Positions 51,416-64,000 of a stretch of 64,000 nt of DNA are shown here, piece after piece. This stretch comes from Wuchereria bancrofti (Eukaryota > Nematoda > Chromadorea > Rhabditida > Onchocercidae). The stretch is from the NCBI GenBank assembly GCA_005281725.1, contig SSBO01000012.1:6079177-6143176 (forward strand), in the 5' to 3' direction. Each line of letters opens with the position of its first letter. The first letter of the stretch is position 1. The position numbers and the translations under genes were made by a program. Below the pieces are notes generated by a model. It had not been told where the DNA came from. It ran no database searches and was given only the letters and a program-made list of their open reading frames with translations.

Positions 51416-52217
51416 CATCCATTCTAATTACTGTTTTGTCTTTCGCGATGTCGTAAAGGATAAGAAATCTTCCACTTCTTTCAGGTAACCAAACCTTTAA
51501 ATGTGTTCTATTTCCACCCGTAGAAATAGAAATAAGCCACGGTTGTTCTCCCGTCAAAAACTGGGAACGAAATTTCATTTAACTTTGAGTTAAACTTTGA
51601 GAGACAAACCCATCTAGTATTTTCTCCTAGCATCATCCTCATGAATTCTGTTAAATGATTCGAGATGATCGTAGGATCACATCATGTCAAATACCAGGAA
51701 AACACTTTAGTTCTGCCTTTGATTGCGATAAAACGAAAGGATTTTGTGAACAAATGTTCGCCACAAATTTGCACTTCTTTTGCAAAACCAATATTTGATA
51801 TCTGACAAGAAAAAATAAACTTCCCAAACACATTTGAATAAATTAGGGATGATAGTCTGTTAATGTTTTATTTTGGAACCGACTTGCAATATAGGAAAAA
51901 TTTTTATGGATTTCATATCAGTACCAAACGATACAATAGGAAAACACAGCAGGAGCATGATAAATGTTTTACCTGAGATAACAGACGGTTGCGACGAACT
52001 GTTCAGATATCACTGTAGTGCTACTACTGTTTCCTTCAGCAATACAGATCCAAACTAGACTTGTATAGTTTTGCAAGAAAAATCCCTCAGCAGAGTCCTC
52101 CTCCTCTTTTTGTCGGGGATGTGTAAATAAAATGTGAGAGGGGCAAGAAATCTGACTAAACAGTAAGCCAGTCGCTTCGAAGCACAAGAAAATCAGAAAT
52201 GTCACATACTTCAACAA
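51416..52217 (-). CDS. Small secreted protein of unknown function, 2-3 exons, 3' end uncertain
   Basis: Exon 1 (52217-51973) starts with a signal peptide, MLKYVTFLIFLCFEATGLLF, followed by a Cys-containing region with NYTS and NSSS glycosylation sequons. It ends in phase 2 at a GTAAAA donor and joins exon 2 (51801-51695) in frame, giving YQILVLQKKCKFVANICSQN and a third Cys-containing stretch. A third exon follows the acceptor at 51561. The phase-1 join gives VFDGRTTVAYFYFYGWK and a stop at 51508. A different frame of the same exon stays open to 51416 (LKVWLPERSGRFLILYDIAK), with a GT donor, but does not match the phase. I do not recognise the family. The Cys and signal peptide suggest an extracellular protein. 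Confidence 0.45.
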
Positions 52218-55200
52218 GGAGTATTTCGAGAAGAGTATACAAATTTTTCAATTTATGAAAAGCGACTAAGCTTATTGTAAGAATCTAACGCAATGCAACG
52301 TTTTCTGGAAGAGGTAAGTTTCAATGATCGATAAGGGTAGCGTAATACTGACAGGAGTATGCAGGAAAGAGAGTAAGTAGCAGGAAGCAGAGAAGAAGAT
52401 GGTTGGACGTCTTTGTGAATGTAGCTAAAGACTGATTTTCAACATAGGTGACGCATTCTTGAGGTTTTCACTCTACCTCATAGTGTATCACTGTTTTACC
52501 TGCACCGGTAAACAAAGCTAAAAAATCCAGCATTATTTCTTCTGATATGTACAAACAAATCACTACTATGTGTAACCAATTTATTTGTAAAAGCGTTATA
52601 AGTTATCCTTAGCTGATAATAGGACACTGACTAAACAAAGCTAAATTCATTCTACCTCTATTATGATGTTAAGTAACGGGGAAGACTGGAGAACCAATTA
52701 TTCGGGGTGTGCAGAATATTACGTAGATAAGCTAACGAAGCAATTAGGAAATAAAATTATGAATCATATGGAGGATAAACAAATCAACCATAGTTAAATC
52801 ATTATGCCGCTACCTGGATGTTACGGAATTAATATTATATTGACTCAATCACTTATAGACAGAGATGCAAAAGTGGAAAATTGTCCTCTGTCAAATGATC
52901 ATGCTAAAATGGCAACCTTAATGCAATCTTCAACTTTCTTGCGCTTATTACATCTTTATACCAAGTGCATTACGATTGTCTTCGCATCCAATTTGTCTTT
53001 TGATACCATTAATTGAATGTTTTCAATACATTTTACATCTAAACAGTCACGTTTTAATGTTCACGTATTTAATAGATTACTGTTTTGTCCCATTCTTGCC
53101 ACTGTAACTGTCTGTGCTAATTGAGGTAAAAAGCCCTGAAAATATTCGAAGAAAATAGTTTTATATGCACTGACTTAGTATGCAGCACTAGAATAATATT
53201 CGAAAATGTGTACATCTCCAGCAATTTCTCTTTAATTAATCATATCGAATGAGTTAAAAAAAATGAACTAATGTACTGACTGCTAAAGCGAACTTGCGAA
53301 GCAACTTTAAAAGTAAAAGTTTTGATTTTTCAATATCTGGTTCTGTCGCGTAGTCAAAGACCATGCTTAATTTGATTTCGGGTAAGTACCTATTCCCGTT
53401 CATTTCTCCAAGTTTCAATGGTTATAAATCTATTATGTTTTCTTCTAATAAAAGAAAGTTTTACCCTTTGATTTGACGATTAGAAGTTACAAGAAAAAAG
53501 GAATTAAACAGTACTCAATAGAAGAAATGCTTATCACATTCTTATGCAAAGTTTCAGTTGGGAAGAAACTAATCACACAAACTTTAATTGGTCAGTTATC
53601 AGTAATTAGAATCCCCGAAAGTTCTCAGAAATGTTCTATGTTCATAACAAAATTAAATTACATTTAGACAAAAACTGTAGGATTCTTTAAAATCTTCATA
53701 AAAATTTCAATTTTCGTGCTATGACAAAATGATCAAATCAACTACAAATGACGGAAAAAAAAGACTTTTTTAAGAGCTTAATATATCGTCGCAGGAGTAT
53801 TGCATCCAGCTTTTTATTAAAGAAGGCATGGTTACTAGACCTTTCTTTATTCTAAATATGTTTACTTTTATCAACTTAATTTTGTGCTTAAAGCACTGAA
53901 ATGAAAGTATTTTATTGAACAGTGGATAAATGAAAAATTCTTTTGGAAAAATTAGCAAGACAGGACATCCGTTAATGTCATCGGTACTGAAATTGTCTAA
54001 ACACACGAAATGTATTTCAGTAAGAGTTTGAGGATGTTAAAGAAAGTGTGAGACAATTGTTGGTTAAAAAGCGCTTGACGTTAGCGCTTTGCTATCTCGA
54101 ATTTTTTATCAAACTTCCAGAAATTTTTCGTTCTATTTGTCTCCTTAAAAAATGTGTTTTGATTTTCCGTTTGTTTGTCAAAATTTTCGGTATAGATGCA
54201 TATGTTTTTTTTAGGCATACATATGTGTGATGGAATTATGCGTTCAACTACTGGCAGAGTTTTTGTCAGAAGTGCTTGTTAAAAATTAAGAATCTCTTAT
54301 ATGAACAGAGTAAAATGAAACATAGGAAGGGTAAAAAAGATTTATTAATATTATTGAGAAAAAGAAAACTAATGAAATGAACTCTTGTCAAAAACAATGT
54401 GTCCAAAAATCTTAAAAAAAATCAAAGTCTTTTTGTAGAAAAATGAATGTGTTCCAACAATTTCCTTTTACAGTCGTTTTATAATATTAAGGACATTTCT
54501 TGGTATGATAGGTGATTACATTTTTCTATCAAATGGAAATTTTTGCAGATTAGGAACGAAGTTCTAAGCCAATGAAAATCTTCAAGTTAAAAACTAATGA
54601 TTTTGCATCTTCTAAAAGATTCGAAAGGATACGCAAATTATTTTACAAAACCGTTCATTACAATCGTATCTAAAATATTTGGCACACGAGTATTTCCTAA
54701 GTTTGGGTGGTGAAAGAAGAACAACAATGAAATGGGGAAAAAATGATAGAAAACAAAAAAATATGAGAGACTGGAAAAATGGAAAAATATTTTAAAAAAA
54801 GGAAAGATTCTTGAGATATCTTGAGTGCACATAATATGAAATGTATTACTCTATTTCATCATTGAAAGAATATGCCGTAAAGATGAATATAAAACAGCTG
54901 TTAGGGTCTCTTTAAGCACTGTGTTATCATCTTCAAAACAAAAAAAAGTAACGCGCAGCTACCACAGCATTTTTCCAAGCCAGCAATCAGATGTAAAGAC
55001 ATAAAATGACAAGTGTTAAACAGGTTAATAAGGATAGAAATATGCCCATAACGAGCTTAAACCTTTATTACCACAATGAAGTATCAGATTTTACCGTTTA
55101 ACAGTATGCTCAGATACAACTACTTTTTTCATGACTAGCGATTAATTAAAACGTGTAAGAGTTGTACAGAAAATTAATGTAACTGGAAATAATCTGAGAC

Positions 55201-56551
55201 CTAATGTCATATTGTATTCACGTAGGAGCTAAAAAGTAAGCATAACTATGAATTATCCATGTTGCACTGAAATTCTAAATCCAACAGGATATAAATTGGT
55301 GAAGGAAAACTAAGGACGTTCTTCCTAATATATCATTATTTCAACAAAGTTGAACTACCAGTTTGATTAAACAATTAAAACGAATGAATTGATTAAGATA
55401 GAGATGGTGCATTTTTTGAATAATTCTTTCTTTATTAATGATTTTAAATAAACTTTTTATTTAGAAGAAAAAACACAAGCCTACCACTGGACAGCTGTGA
55501 GTGAAAAGTGTAATGAGTACGAGCACATACCGTGAATCAATGGGAAGGATGGAAGAGAAAGACAGGCTGCTGATTATATCTGATCCTTGCTTGAAGCTTT
55601 TATATCGCTCTACTTCACACAGCCAAGTTGTTTTACATTGCCATGAGCATCAGAGCTGTGTTTCGGAGTTGATTTTCGGGATAACACATGACAAAAGTGA
55701 AAGTAAATGTTATTTCACGTGAAATTTCTCGTAGCAACGCTCGACTAATTTGATCATGTTTCTTTGTTTCTTCCCTTATGATTCTGATAGAATTCCTATT
55801 TTTTGTTCCTAATTGAATTAGCATTTAATAGGATTAGAGTATGAGGCCAGGAGCAACCAAAAACTCTCGCTATATTGGATCACTTTGCTTCTCATTTTTT
55901 GTGAAATCATTCAAGAAATCTTGAAAAATATGAAGTAATGGTGAGTAGTTGAATGGACAGTTTGTTTTTGCTTTCCTCAAATAATAGCATTTCTACTTTT
56001 TTTTTATTTCACTTAGAAACATTGATGAGAAACTTGAAAAGAGCCATAAGAAAAAGTTTAGATATGAATTTACTAGAACTACATGACTACCAATAATTCT
56101 TTTTCACTGTCATTCAGTTACTCTTAGCTGGGAATAACTTTTACGTCTCTTTCCATTTCAACTAATAATAACTTCCCTGCTCTACTAATCTACTTCATTT
56201 CCTGATCTTGAAGCTGAGTTGCTCTAACAGCTCTTGCTGAACATATATGCGTAGTGCCCTATCATGTTTTCGTATCTCTTCAGTGATTTCTATACTAAAA
56301 GTTGCCTTTTACTTATGAGACATTGAATTACTCTAATCTGCTCTACTACGGAAATGAAAATTTTTGTCGTTTGGAAGAGGACTGTTTAGTGTAAACTGAA
56401 TTTCTGTTGCTTTACTTTCATAATAGAATGGTGTTGAGCAGGCACACATAAAGACGCAGTACAGACGGAAACGATTCTATACAATTGCAGAATTTTAGCG
56501 ATTACGCTTCTACTTTCAGCTAGTTTGAAGAAGAGATATTAGAGATAAAAG
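52218..56551. other. Mostly non-coding region with repeat copy B
   Basis: Apart from the 0.6 kb repeat at 52592-53207, nothing in this 4.3 kb looks like a gene. The open frame at 55501-55722 lacks convincing splice context. The last few hundred bases should be the promoter of the gene starting at 56552. Confidence 0.5.
52592..53207. repeat. 0.6 kb dispersed repeat, copy B
   Basis: Near-identical to 12429-13041 and in the same orientation, including a 70-codon open frame (52804-53016) with the same predicted peptide. The copies diverge at both ends, near AGCGTTATAAG on the left and ATATTCGAAAAT on the right. Such high identity about 40 kb apart points to recent copying, gene conversion, or an assembly artefact. 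Confidence 0.9.
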
Positions 56552-57632
56552 ATGAGTTTCCCAGTGTTCAGGGCACGATCTGCAATTACATTACCACGTG
56601 CACGTTCCGTTGAAAGGGGCGATGTAGCCACGCTTACCAGGTTCTTTTTTTAAAAAAAAATTCAAAAAATACTTTTTTACATCTGTTAGAATATTTCTAA
56701 GATTTTAAATTTAAGTGTGCTCTGGATTCTAGAGTGACATCGGTGCCTAATTTAAATGGCATCCACGTTGGTGAACGGTATCGTCCATCTACATTATTCA
56801 AATATCGACGAGATTACGACTTGGTTTGTTTAGTCATTCCTCTATTTCGATTCCTATAACTAGATCTGAAATTTTAGAAAAGAAGGCTAATTTTGTGACA
56901 TTATAGTTGGATGACTATTACCAGGACCGCATGTTCTTTGATACTTCATTACATTGGCAGGACTATAGATTTGCAGCGCGCCGATATATCAACACCGATC
57001 CGATTCCAAAAAGCCTTGGTTTTGAATATCCTGCTTTTTGGTAAACTAACTATCATCAGACTTTCTTTAATGCATCGAATTTCTTTCCAACCTGGCCATA
57101 TGATAACCTATGTTTTATTTGCAACTTTCTGCAACTGCAAGCGAAATATACTCAAAAAAATCGTTTTTTTTTTTTCTGAACCACTGCTCTCCATTTGTTC
57201 CAGGTCACGCTATAAGTGGTATACAGACTGGCTAAATCCAACATACTGGCGTCGCTATCGTGATCCTAATTATGATCGACCACTGTGGAATAACTGGCAA
57301 CCATGGCATTTGGATAGATACAATGTAAAACGAGCAATACGTATGTACAAAGAAGGTACATATATATTAAAACAATAGTTTTTCGTGAGGAAATTGTGAA
57401 AAAACCTTCCAAATATTTAGAGAAAGAAGTTGGAGAAGTTTCTTTTCAACTTTTACAAAAATTACACCTACATTACATTTTATAAACAGGTCTCGTTGAT
57501 TTTGGGACGTTGGATCGATTTTGGATTGTACCATCAGCGCTTTCCAGAAAGGGAAAGGATTGGACTAATGTGTATTTGCCTGCTGGTAAGTTCAATGAAT
57601 TTCAGAGCCAGCTGAAGGACGCAGTTTGTTAA
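56552..57632 (+). CDS. Basic, Tyr/Trp-rich protein, possibly filagenin-like, 5 exons, 202 aa
   Basis: Exons 56552-56640, 56733-56823, 56907-57040, 57204-57355 and 57490-57632 join in phases 2,0,2,1 to a stop. The product begins MSFPVFRARSAITLPRARSV, has no signal peptide, and is strikingly aromatic and basic: YRRDYDLLDDYYQDRMFF, HWQDYRFAARRYI, YKWYTDWLNPTYWRRYRDP, LWNNWQPWHLDRY, DRFWIVPSAL. Size, basic charge and Tyr/Trp content recall the small filagenin proteins of C. elegans thick-filament cores, which would fit the presence of troponin T nearby. That comparison rests on general properties, not on an alignment. The sequence CTG|GTAAGT at about 57580 is a strong donor, so the last 14 codons might instead be intron with another exon further on. 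Confidence 0.72.
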
Positions 57633-58443
57633 GAAATAAATTGAAAAATTTTGTCCTTCTTTTCTTTTCTTGTGTAAATCCTAGAACATTACGAAAAATA
57701 GCTAAGTATATAGTAGATAATTATTTTTCATGATTCTAAAACTATGTCTAACCATTAAGATTACTGTGTATCATCATGTATCATGTAGTATTGCTAAACG
57801 CCTTCAGGACGTTATGGTGCTCGACGCTACTTCTACGCATTTGCTTAATCGTGCAACGCAAATTCTGCCATTGCAATCTAACGTTTATTAATTCAACATG
57901 CATTATCAAGAAATCCAATGGTAATGTAACGAACCGAACTGCTTTTGGTCTTTCCCATTTTTTTTTCTAAATTACTGTAGCGTAGAATGACATGTAAATA
58001 ACGTCGTGATATTTCTCGAATGTGAACAAAATTGATTTATAATTTTAATCTATAAAAAAAAATCCATTTCACGTTTTCCCTTTTCCTTCCCTTTCGGAAT
58101 TAACGTTCTCAATACGTATTTTAGAAGCGCTATGTTCGCTGTTCAAATTTATGATGGATGAAAAATGATTGCCTAATAAGTGAATGGAATAAAAAGAATA
58201 GCTTAATGACTGATTTTATAATGAGCTTTAAGAAGGTCCAATAATGACATGTTTTATATTATTCGAATTGTCACCGTTTTTAACAGTTTTAATAAAGTTA
58301 GTGAAATATATGTTATATTTTATCGGTTTCTTGTTCAAAACCGCAGTCTTTGAAAAAAGATTTAGTGACTAAAAAGATTTAGTAGAAAGTGAATATGAAA
58401 AATGTGAAAGCTGTTTTCAAGAAATAGAATGAAACTAAATAAA

Positions 58444-58534
58444 AGTCGTTCTACCAGTAAATAAGAAAGCTCCGTTAAAAGTCTTTCTACCAGTAAATAA
58501 GAAATCTCCGTTCTATCAATAAATAAGAAATCTT
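58444..58534. repeat. Imperfect tandem repeat, unit about 32-36 bases, 2.6 copies
   Basis: Two full units beginning AGTC(G/T)TTCTACCAGTAAAT and ending in CTCCGTT, plus a partial third unit (TCTATCAATAAATAAGAAAT), follow one another directly. No function is suggested. Confidence 0.8.
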
Positions 58535-61500
58535 CAAAACAATAATAGATATATCTTGAGTATTTCATACATGGTTTACCATTAAAGCAATAAATGAGAA
58601 TGATTTATTCTTCCTTTTTAAACACTTCCGTTTTGCGCCACTAAAGTCACTTTTCAAGCTATATAATATATAATCATTGTTAGCTATGAATTTGCTCCAA
58701 CTTGAATGTTTAATTTCGATTTATCATCGATTTCAACGAATATGCAGTTCAGACGACGTGAACGGTCATATTTATGCAAACATTCTAAACAGAATTCTGT
58801 TGAGGCAGATTTTCTTATTTAGAAGCTTTCCTTTTTCCAACAGTATTTTTTCCTACTAACAATCAAAGCTACTAAAAAATAAAAGCACTTGAGAACAACT
58901 GCTCATCAAAATGCAAAATGAGTTAATTCGGTAAAAAAAATTAGAAAATACCTTCAATTTTCATAACCAATTTTGCGCTATTCCCACTGCAATCGCATCT
59001 TTTTTTTATGTCTATTTTTTAAACGAGCGAACATATGAACAGCATGAGAACTGTTGATTCTATGAACCGTCTGTCAGCATCTCTTGTCGGTTATCTGTTT
59101 TTCTTAGATAAGATTGACTTATCCAGAAAAAATGACTAGAATTTTGTAGAAAACAGTTCTGATTCAGGAAAGCCCCACTGCTCAGTTGTAACTATACCGC
59201 TATATAAACTCAGCCTGAAGTACCACAGCAATAACTTCAAACTTCTTGGATATCGAGGCCTTACTTGGTATGTTTTCCTTGTAATTCTACAAACCTAGTT
59301 TCTCTATAGTTGTTCATCCAGCTCTGGTCAGGCACGTGATTACCTAGAAAACAAGCATCAACAAAAAAAAAAAAATGTACGGAATAGCTAAGTGATTAAC
59401 AAATTATTACTTCTCGAGAAACTTTAATGGTTCGACTTCATCCGTTGGTACGGTGGTGGTTTAGAAAAAAATGGCTGGAACGGGACAGATAGTGAACATT
59501 TCCTCCTTACTTTTAAGTCTTTTCTATTAAGCAGTTTGTTATTTTGTAACCAGAATTGGGTTGTAGCAAATAGACTGGGAAGGAAAATAATTGATTAAAT
59601 TGAGTGAGAATTGGACCAAATGTTTGGCCCAAAAATGTATAGAAATTTTTTTGGGAAAAGAAAATAACAGATTAGATTTCAGCATTGTTTGCAGAACAGC
59701 GTCTGTTTTAGAACAACTTTTCAACATCTTAAGAGATGAAATATAAGTACATTAAATCAATTTGCTTCGTGATTCAATGATACGTTCCACTATGTTTCCT
59801 TCCAACCTGCTTGGACTGAAGTTGTTTTCCTTATTCACGGTACATCAAAGTTTGCTTCACTTAATCAACTATCACTTTTACGACCTAATTATCAAAAGAT
59901 TTGCAAAAGAAAAGGGGAGTACAAAATTATATTTGAGTGATTAATGATTATTTATACTTAATGTTATTCTATTAATCAAGACTTTACAACTTCCAATAAA
60001 GCGGGATTTTTGAAGCAAGAGAAAGTTTCTGTGAACAAGAAAGTAAGGGTGCAACACAAAAACGACTTCTATTCACAAAATATGAATATTCTGAGACCAA
60101 TTTAATATTACCCAGTAAGCATAAATCAATCCTAATTTTCAATAGTACAACAAGCATTTAGAAATTGAACTGTTTCAAAGTTCGATACCGGTATCTTTAT
60201 TTCCACAAAGTTCTTTGCAAAGGCGCTTGCTTATCCACGCTGTATTTCATGGATGCAAAATTTGTTTTAATAGCTGTAAATGACTAGAAGAATGAATGAG
60301 AGTATAAAAAGCATGCTAGAGGTGAATTCACAGTTTTTCTTTAAGAAATACATTCATATGGGATACATGAGATAAACATCCTAATCGTATTAGTATAACC
60401 CTATCAAATATTACACTTTCCTGTAAGATTGCAGTCAAAGTCCTCAGAAATAAGGAATACTGTACAGGCTATTTTGTGGTTGAATAACTGGATGGGCGAG
60501 AAATTCTCGAAGCAAAAAAAGAACTTATGCTTAACAGGGAAAAATGATTTGTGGTTTTACAGATAAAAGCACTGTTACCGAATAAACAAACTGACTTGCA
60601 ATTACATCCACAAATGACGATTTCGAAGCTACATTTCTTGCAATTTATTTCGAATAACATCTCAAAATACTTTAAGACACTATTTACAGTATCATAAAGA
60701 ATTCTGATTGAAAACAACCGAAAATTAGTCCGAAACTTGCATCACACTTTTTCCTCTCAATTATACTACATTTTCACAGTATACTGCTGTCCACTTCAGT
60801 TCCTTTAAGAAAAAAATGGTTTTACTCGAGAAAAGTGGGAACCGTCATATTTGAACTGAAGGAAACGAAACTTATGAATGAGATAAATGGTTTTGGAAGT
60901 TCGTAGCTACCCCGCAAAATCATATTAACCAAAACAAGATAGATTATAGGTAATACAGTTTATTCGAATTAGAAACACATTGTTTTTCCTGTACTAACTC
61001 CATTCCATTCAAAATTGCGAAAAACCATTTTTGTTGGAAACCCAACACAACTTTTACTACACACTAAATGTTTAGAATAATTCTAATGATTCATCACTAT
61101 AAACCAATTCGTTATTCCTTTGTTATATCCCATTTTTTGAAACAATGAATCCTTTATCTAAACCTCAAATAGTAAACGTACATCTGTCTTCACTGTAAAT
61201 GTTAATCTGCTAAACTAAGCCCACTTCCTACATCTTTAAAAATCTTCTGTAATTAGTTGATAAAAAAGAAACGATCGGTGGCAGTCTTCTCATCTTCCTA
61301 CTCAACAGTACCATTCATTCCTCCGCTGTTTCGATTATTCAACTGCATATTGTGTCGATTCACATTTTGAAAGAAAATAAACGATATCTGGGTTGACCTT
61401 GCTCCCAGACAAGAAGCAAAGGGTTCAATTCAAGTTCTACGAATTTAAAGTAAATCCGGTGAACTTAACTAACCCAAATCATCTACTCTTCTGACTAAAA

Positions 61501-63103
61501 AGATATTTCAAATTCACGACAATTCCAGTCTGCTCTTCTGTCACTAATTCGAAATGCTAACGGAAACAGTGAAGTGAAAACAAAAGCAAACTCAACCAAA
61601 CCTTATTTTAGTAGTTGCCCTTAAAACAACAGCTAAGAAAATCCTGATGGAACTGCAACTATTGTATTGTGTGCTGCTACTCATTCAAAGACGTTCTCTC
61701 TGCAGAAATGTGTTCTATTCAAGAACCACATAAGTAGTAAAAAGTAGCAGTGCCTTACTTACGGAAATGTTAGTGATACTGATCAACTTACAAATGTGAG
61801 AATACCATTTAAAGTAATTATCAGTTCATGTACAGAATTGAATATCAAAATACAGCATTGATATTAAAGATAAACACCAAATAACAGTCATGAAATACAA
61901 TGAAATAAAAACAAATGCTTTTGCAAAAGATGTTATAAAGCATAAACCAAATACAGTATAAAAACTACAACTATTTATCAACACACAGCATGTTACGGCA
62001 AATGATACATAATTCGAACGATAAAAGAGAATATTTCCGAAGAAATATCCACAAAATTTGGTAAGTGGAAGAAATTTTTATCATAACATCGTGAAAGTTA
62101 AGATATCGCAAGGTACTCACTGCTATATGTAACTAGTCAAGATTTAAACGAGAACTGTTTATCAACACAAAGAACTGATGCACACAGATCAGAATGAATT
62201 GTTTACTCTTCTCTGCGAGATGTTATTAGGATATCATTTGTCCCAAAGAATCCTAAATAACAAACCACATACTTATCTGATTCATCAAGCAAAAATCTGT
62301 GCACAGAATTCCATGCGATGTCAGTTCAAAACCTTTGTAAAAAGAGGGAAGGGAAACACAAAATGAACATGTATTAACATTAATCCACAGGAAACATGTA
62401 CACAAATGACAAATGATTAAACATGGGCAAAGGAAACCAAAACCATTTTAAGCTATACCATCTCTGCGTAGCGGCAAACTATTCGGATAAGATGTAATAA
62501 ATTCTCGTTTCCTCGTTGAAACCGAATTTAGAAGGAATCGCGAATGCAAAGCATAACCTATAGCATATATTATCAGATGCCATCATTATATATATATACC
62601 ATTATCTAAATTTTCAGTTTCCCGAAAAAAAAAAAGAAAAAACCTTTAATCCTAGTTTCTCTCCGTGCCGCATGAAACAATTTCAATATTGAAATACTTC
62701 TAGGCAACAAATTGATTTTTAACATAAACGCAGGTGATTGATATGAAATTGAATTATTCAAGAAGAATTCGCAACAACTTGAAGGCCCACACAACGACCA
62801 AAAAAATAACAATAGAAAAGTGGGATTTTTTGAAAACAAATTATCCTTCGCATGACAAGAAGCAAAGTTGACCCACTTATCAGCATGACCATTTACGGTA
62901 TAACACACAACCTACATATCTGATGTTAAAAAGCTTGACTGGTTCATTGTGTACAGATACAATGGAACGACCTAGCTTCAAGATCCTTGCATTTAAAACA
63001 ATCTCTTTTCAACTTCGGTTAAAAGATAAATATTGTCAACTGTAGAAGCTGCCATTCTTCATCATTTCTTTAAAAATGAAAAGGAATTACACGAAGTGCC
63101 ATA

Positions 63104-63166
63104 ATTTGCTAAACTAAACAGTGCGTCGAACATTCCTTTCGACACATTGTTTAGTTTAGCAAATTT
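63104..63166. ncRNA. Hairpin with 27-bp near-perfect stem (candidate small-RNA precursor or palindrome)
   Basis: Arms 63104-63130 and 63140-63166 are complementary at 25 of 27 positions, around a nine-base loop ACATTCCTT. One of the two mismatches would be a G.U pair in RNA read from the plus strand. Pairing stops abruptly outside the arms. The 63-base length and stem are close to a microRNA precursor, but the loop is short and the stem unusually perfect, so a palindromic insertion is equally possible. No known miRNA seed is claimed. Confidence 0.35.
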
Positions 63167-64000
63167 AAGGTAAATCAATTTTGCTTTTGCAAAACCCAAA
63201 TAAAATCAGAAAGAATCGCAAAACATATTGATCCAAAAAAGTGAAAAACACATCCAGCTCGCATCAAGCTCGGTGTTAGTCTACCCTCTACGAAAATTAA
63301 ACTAGTTTTGGCATCTGCTGCATAAAACCATGCCTGATAAATATGTTTCACCATGGCAAAATACATTAGCGATTTTATGGAGTTTTCCTATGAAAATTTA
63401 TTTCTAAAGATTATTATTTCTTTAGTCCTTACTTTTAAGAACAACCTTAACTACTTCTGTCAATTTTGGTCAAGTAAAATAATAACTTAAGGAGGACTGG
63501 TAGCAATCAGTCATATATTACATGAATGGAATATTGTTCCTGAGAGCTTAATATTGTTCAAGTTTGAAAAGCGACTAAGCTCAACATTACTGCATGCAGA
63601 CTTCCCTCATTTTCTAAATCTCACACAGCCTGAATCATAGACGACATGAATTAAATTAAATAAATCAAGAGATCAGTGTAAGAATGTAAAAGTGAGGGCA
63701 GAAATATAAAGCCAAAGGACATTACGCTCCGAATATAGTAAGAAAACAAATTACTGCACTAAATTTGATTCTAACAGATGAGATGCATGACAAAATTTAA
63801 AACTCGTAATAGTATACATACAAACAGAAAACGGAATATGGGGCAGGCACTAACATCGAGCCAATGCATATGAGAATATATATATATAACATTTCGAATT
63901 CCCAAGCTGTTCACAAAATTCCGCATGGGCTGTGCTGACTAACGTATAGTATTGACGAAATCATGAGAGAGAAGAGAAAGAAAACATACAGTAAAATCGG

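Larger units (their letters stand above)
57633..64000. other. Non-coding 3' end of the window
   Basis: 6.4 kb without recognisable exons on either strand; open frames are short and lack paired splice sites. It contains an imperfect tandem repeat (58444-58534), short TA runs (62588-62598 and 63878-63888) and a long-stem hairpin at 63104-63166. Confidence 0.55.

Noticed and set aside
52255..52271. A 16-base sequence GAAAAGCGACTAAGCT also present near 63567.
   Set aside because: No similarity extends beyond it, and one shared 16-mer is expected by chance in a 64 kb AT-rich window.
61421..61440. GGGTTCAATTCAAG, looked at as a possible tRNA T-arm.
   Set aside because: No acceptor stem, D-arm or anticodon arm can be folded around it.

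Overview
The window is nuclear DNA of a nematode, most likely a spirurid or filarial worm. The coding is split into many small exons with GT..(T)TTCAG introns of about 60-400 bases, in an AT-rich background with long non-coding stretches. The gene content is typically nematode: an EPI-1-type laminin alpha chain, an RSD-3/epsinR homologue, a two-Ig ZIG-type secreted protein and an invertebrate-style troponin T with an acidic tail. I see no operon, bacterial insert, rRNA, tRNA or CRISPR. The species call is inference; I could not search a database.

Layout. (1) 82-13967, + strand: the 3' two thirds of a laminin alpha gene, 38 exons whose phases close without a gap (about 2,297 residues): LE repeats, an L4 domain, more LE repeats, the coiled coil and LG1-LG5. 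Its second-last large intron carries a 0.6 kb repeat whose near-identical twin lies at 52.6-53.2 kb. (2) 17125-19413, - strand: a seven-exon alpha-arrestin (325 aa), tail-to-tail with laminin. (3) 26419-31829, + strand: an ENTH-domain epsinR/RSD-3 homologue, head-to-head with the arrestin across about 7 kb without recognisable genes. (4) 37535-39327, + strand: a secreted two-immunoglobulin-domain protein like C. elegans ZIG-2/3/4. (5) 43371-50449, - strand: troponin T, 11 exons, 365 aa. A 3.1 kb open exon lies in its first intron; it has a matching splice phase and could make a giant troponin T of about 1,377 aa. (6) About 51.4-52.2 kb, - strand: exons of a small secreted protein I do not recognise. 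(7) 56552-57632, + strand: a basic, Tyr/Trp-rich protein of 202 aa, compared tentatively with the thick-filament filagenins. The rest, including 57.6-64 kb, is mostly non-coding with microsatellites, a tandem repeat and two notable hairpins.

The genes do not form one pathway. Three themes stand out: basement membrane and muscle (laminin, troponin T, the possible filagenin), membrane trafficking (alpha-arrestin, epsinR/RSD-3, the latter tied in C. elegans to import of silencing RNA), and secreted surface proteins. The observations most worth follow-up are the giant troponin T exon, three introns that seem to use GC instead of GT at the 5' splice site, and a near-perfect 27-bp-stem hairpin at 63.1 kb.
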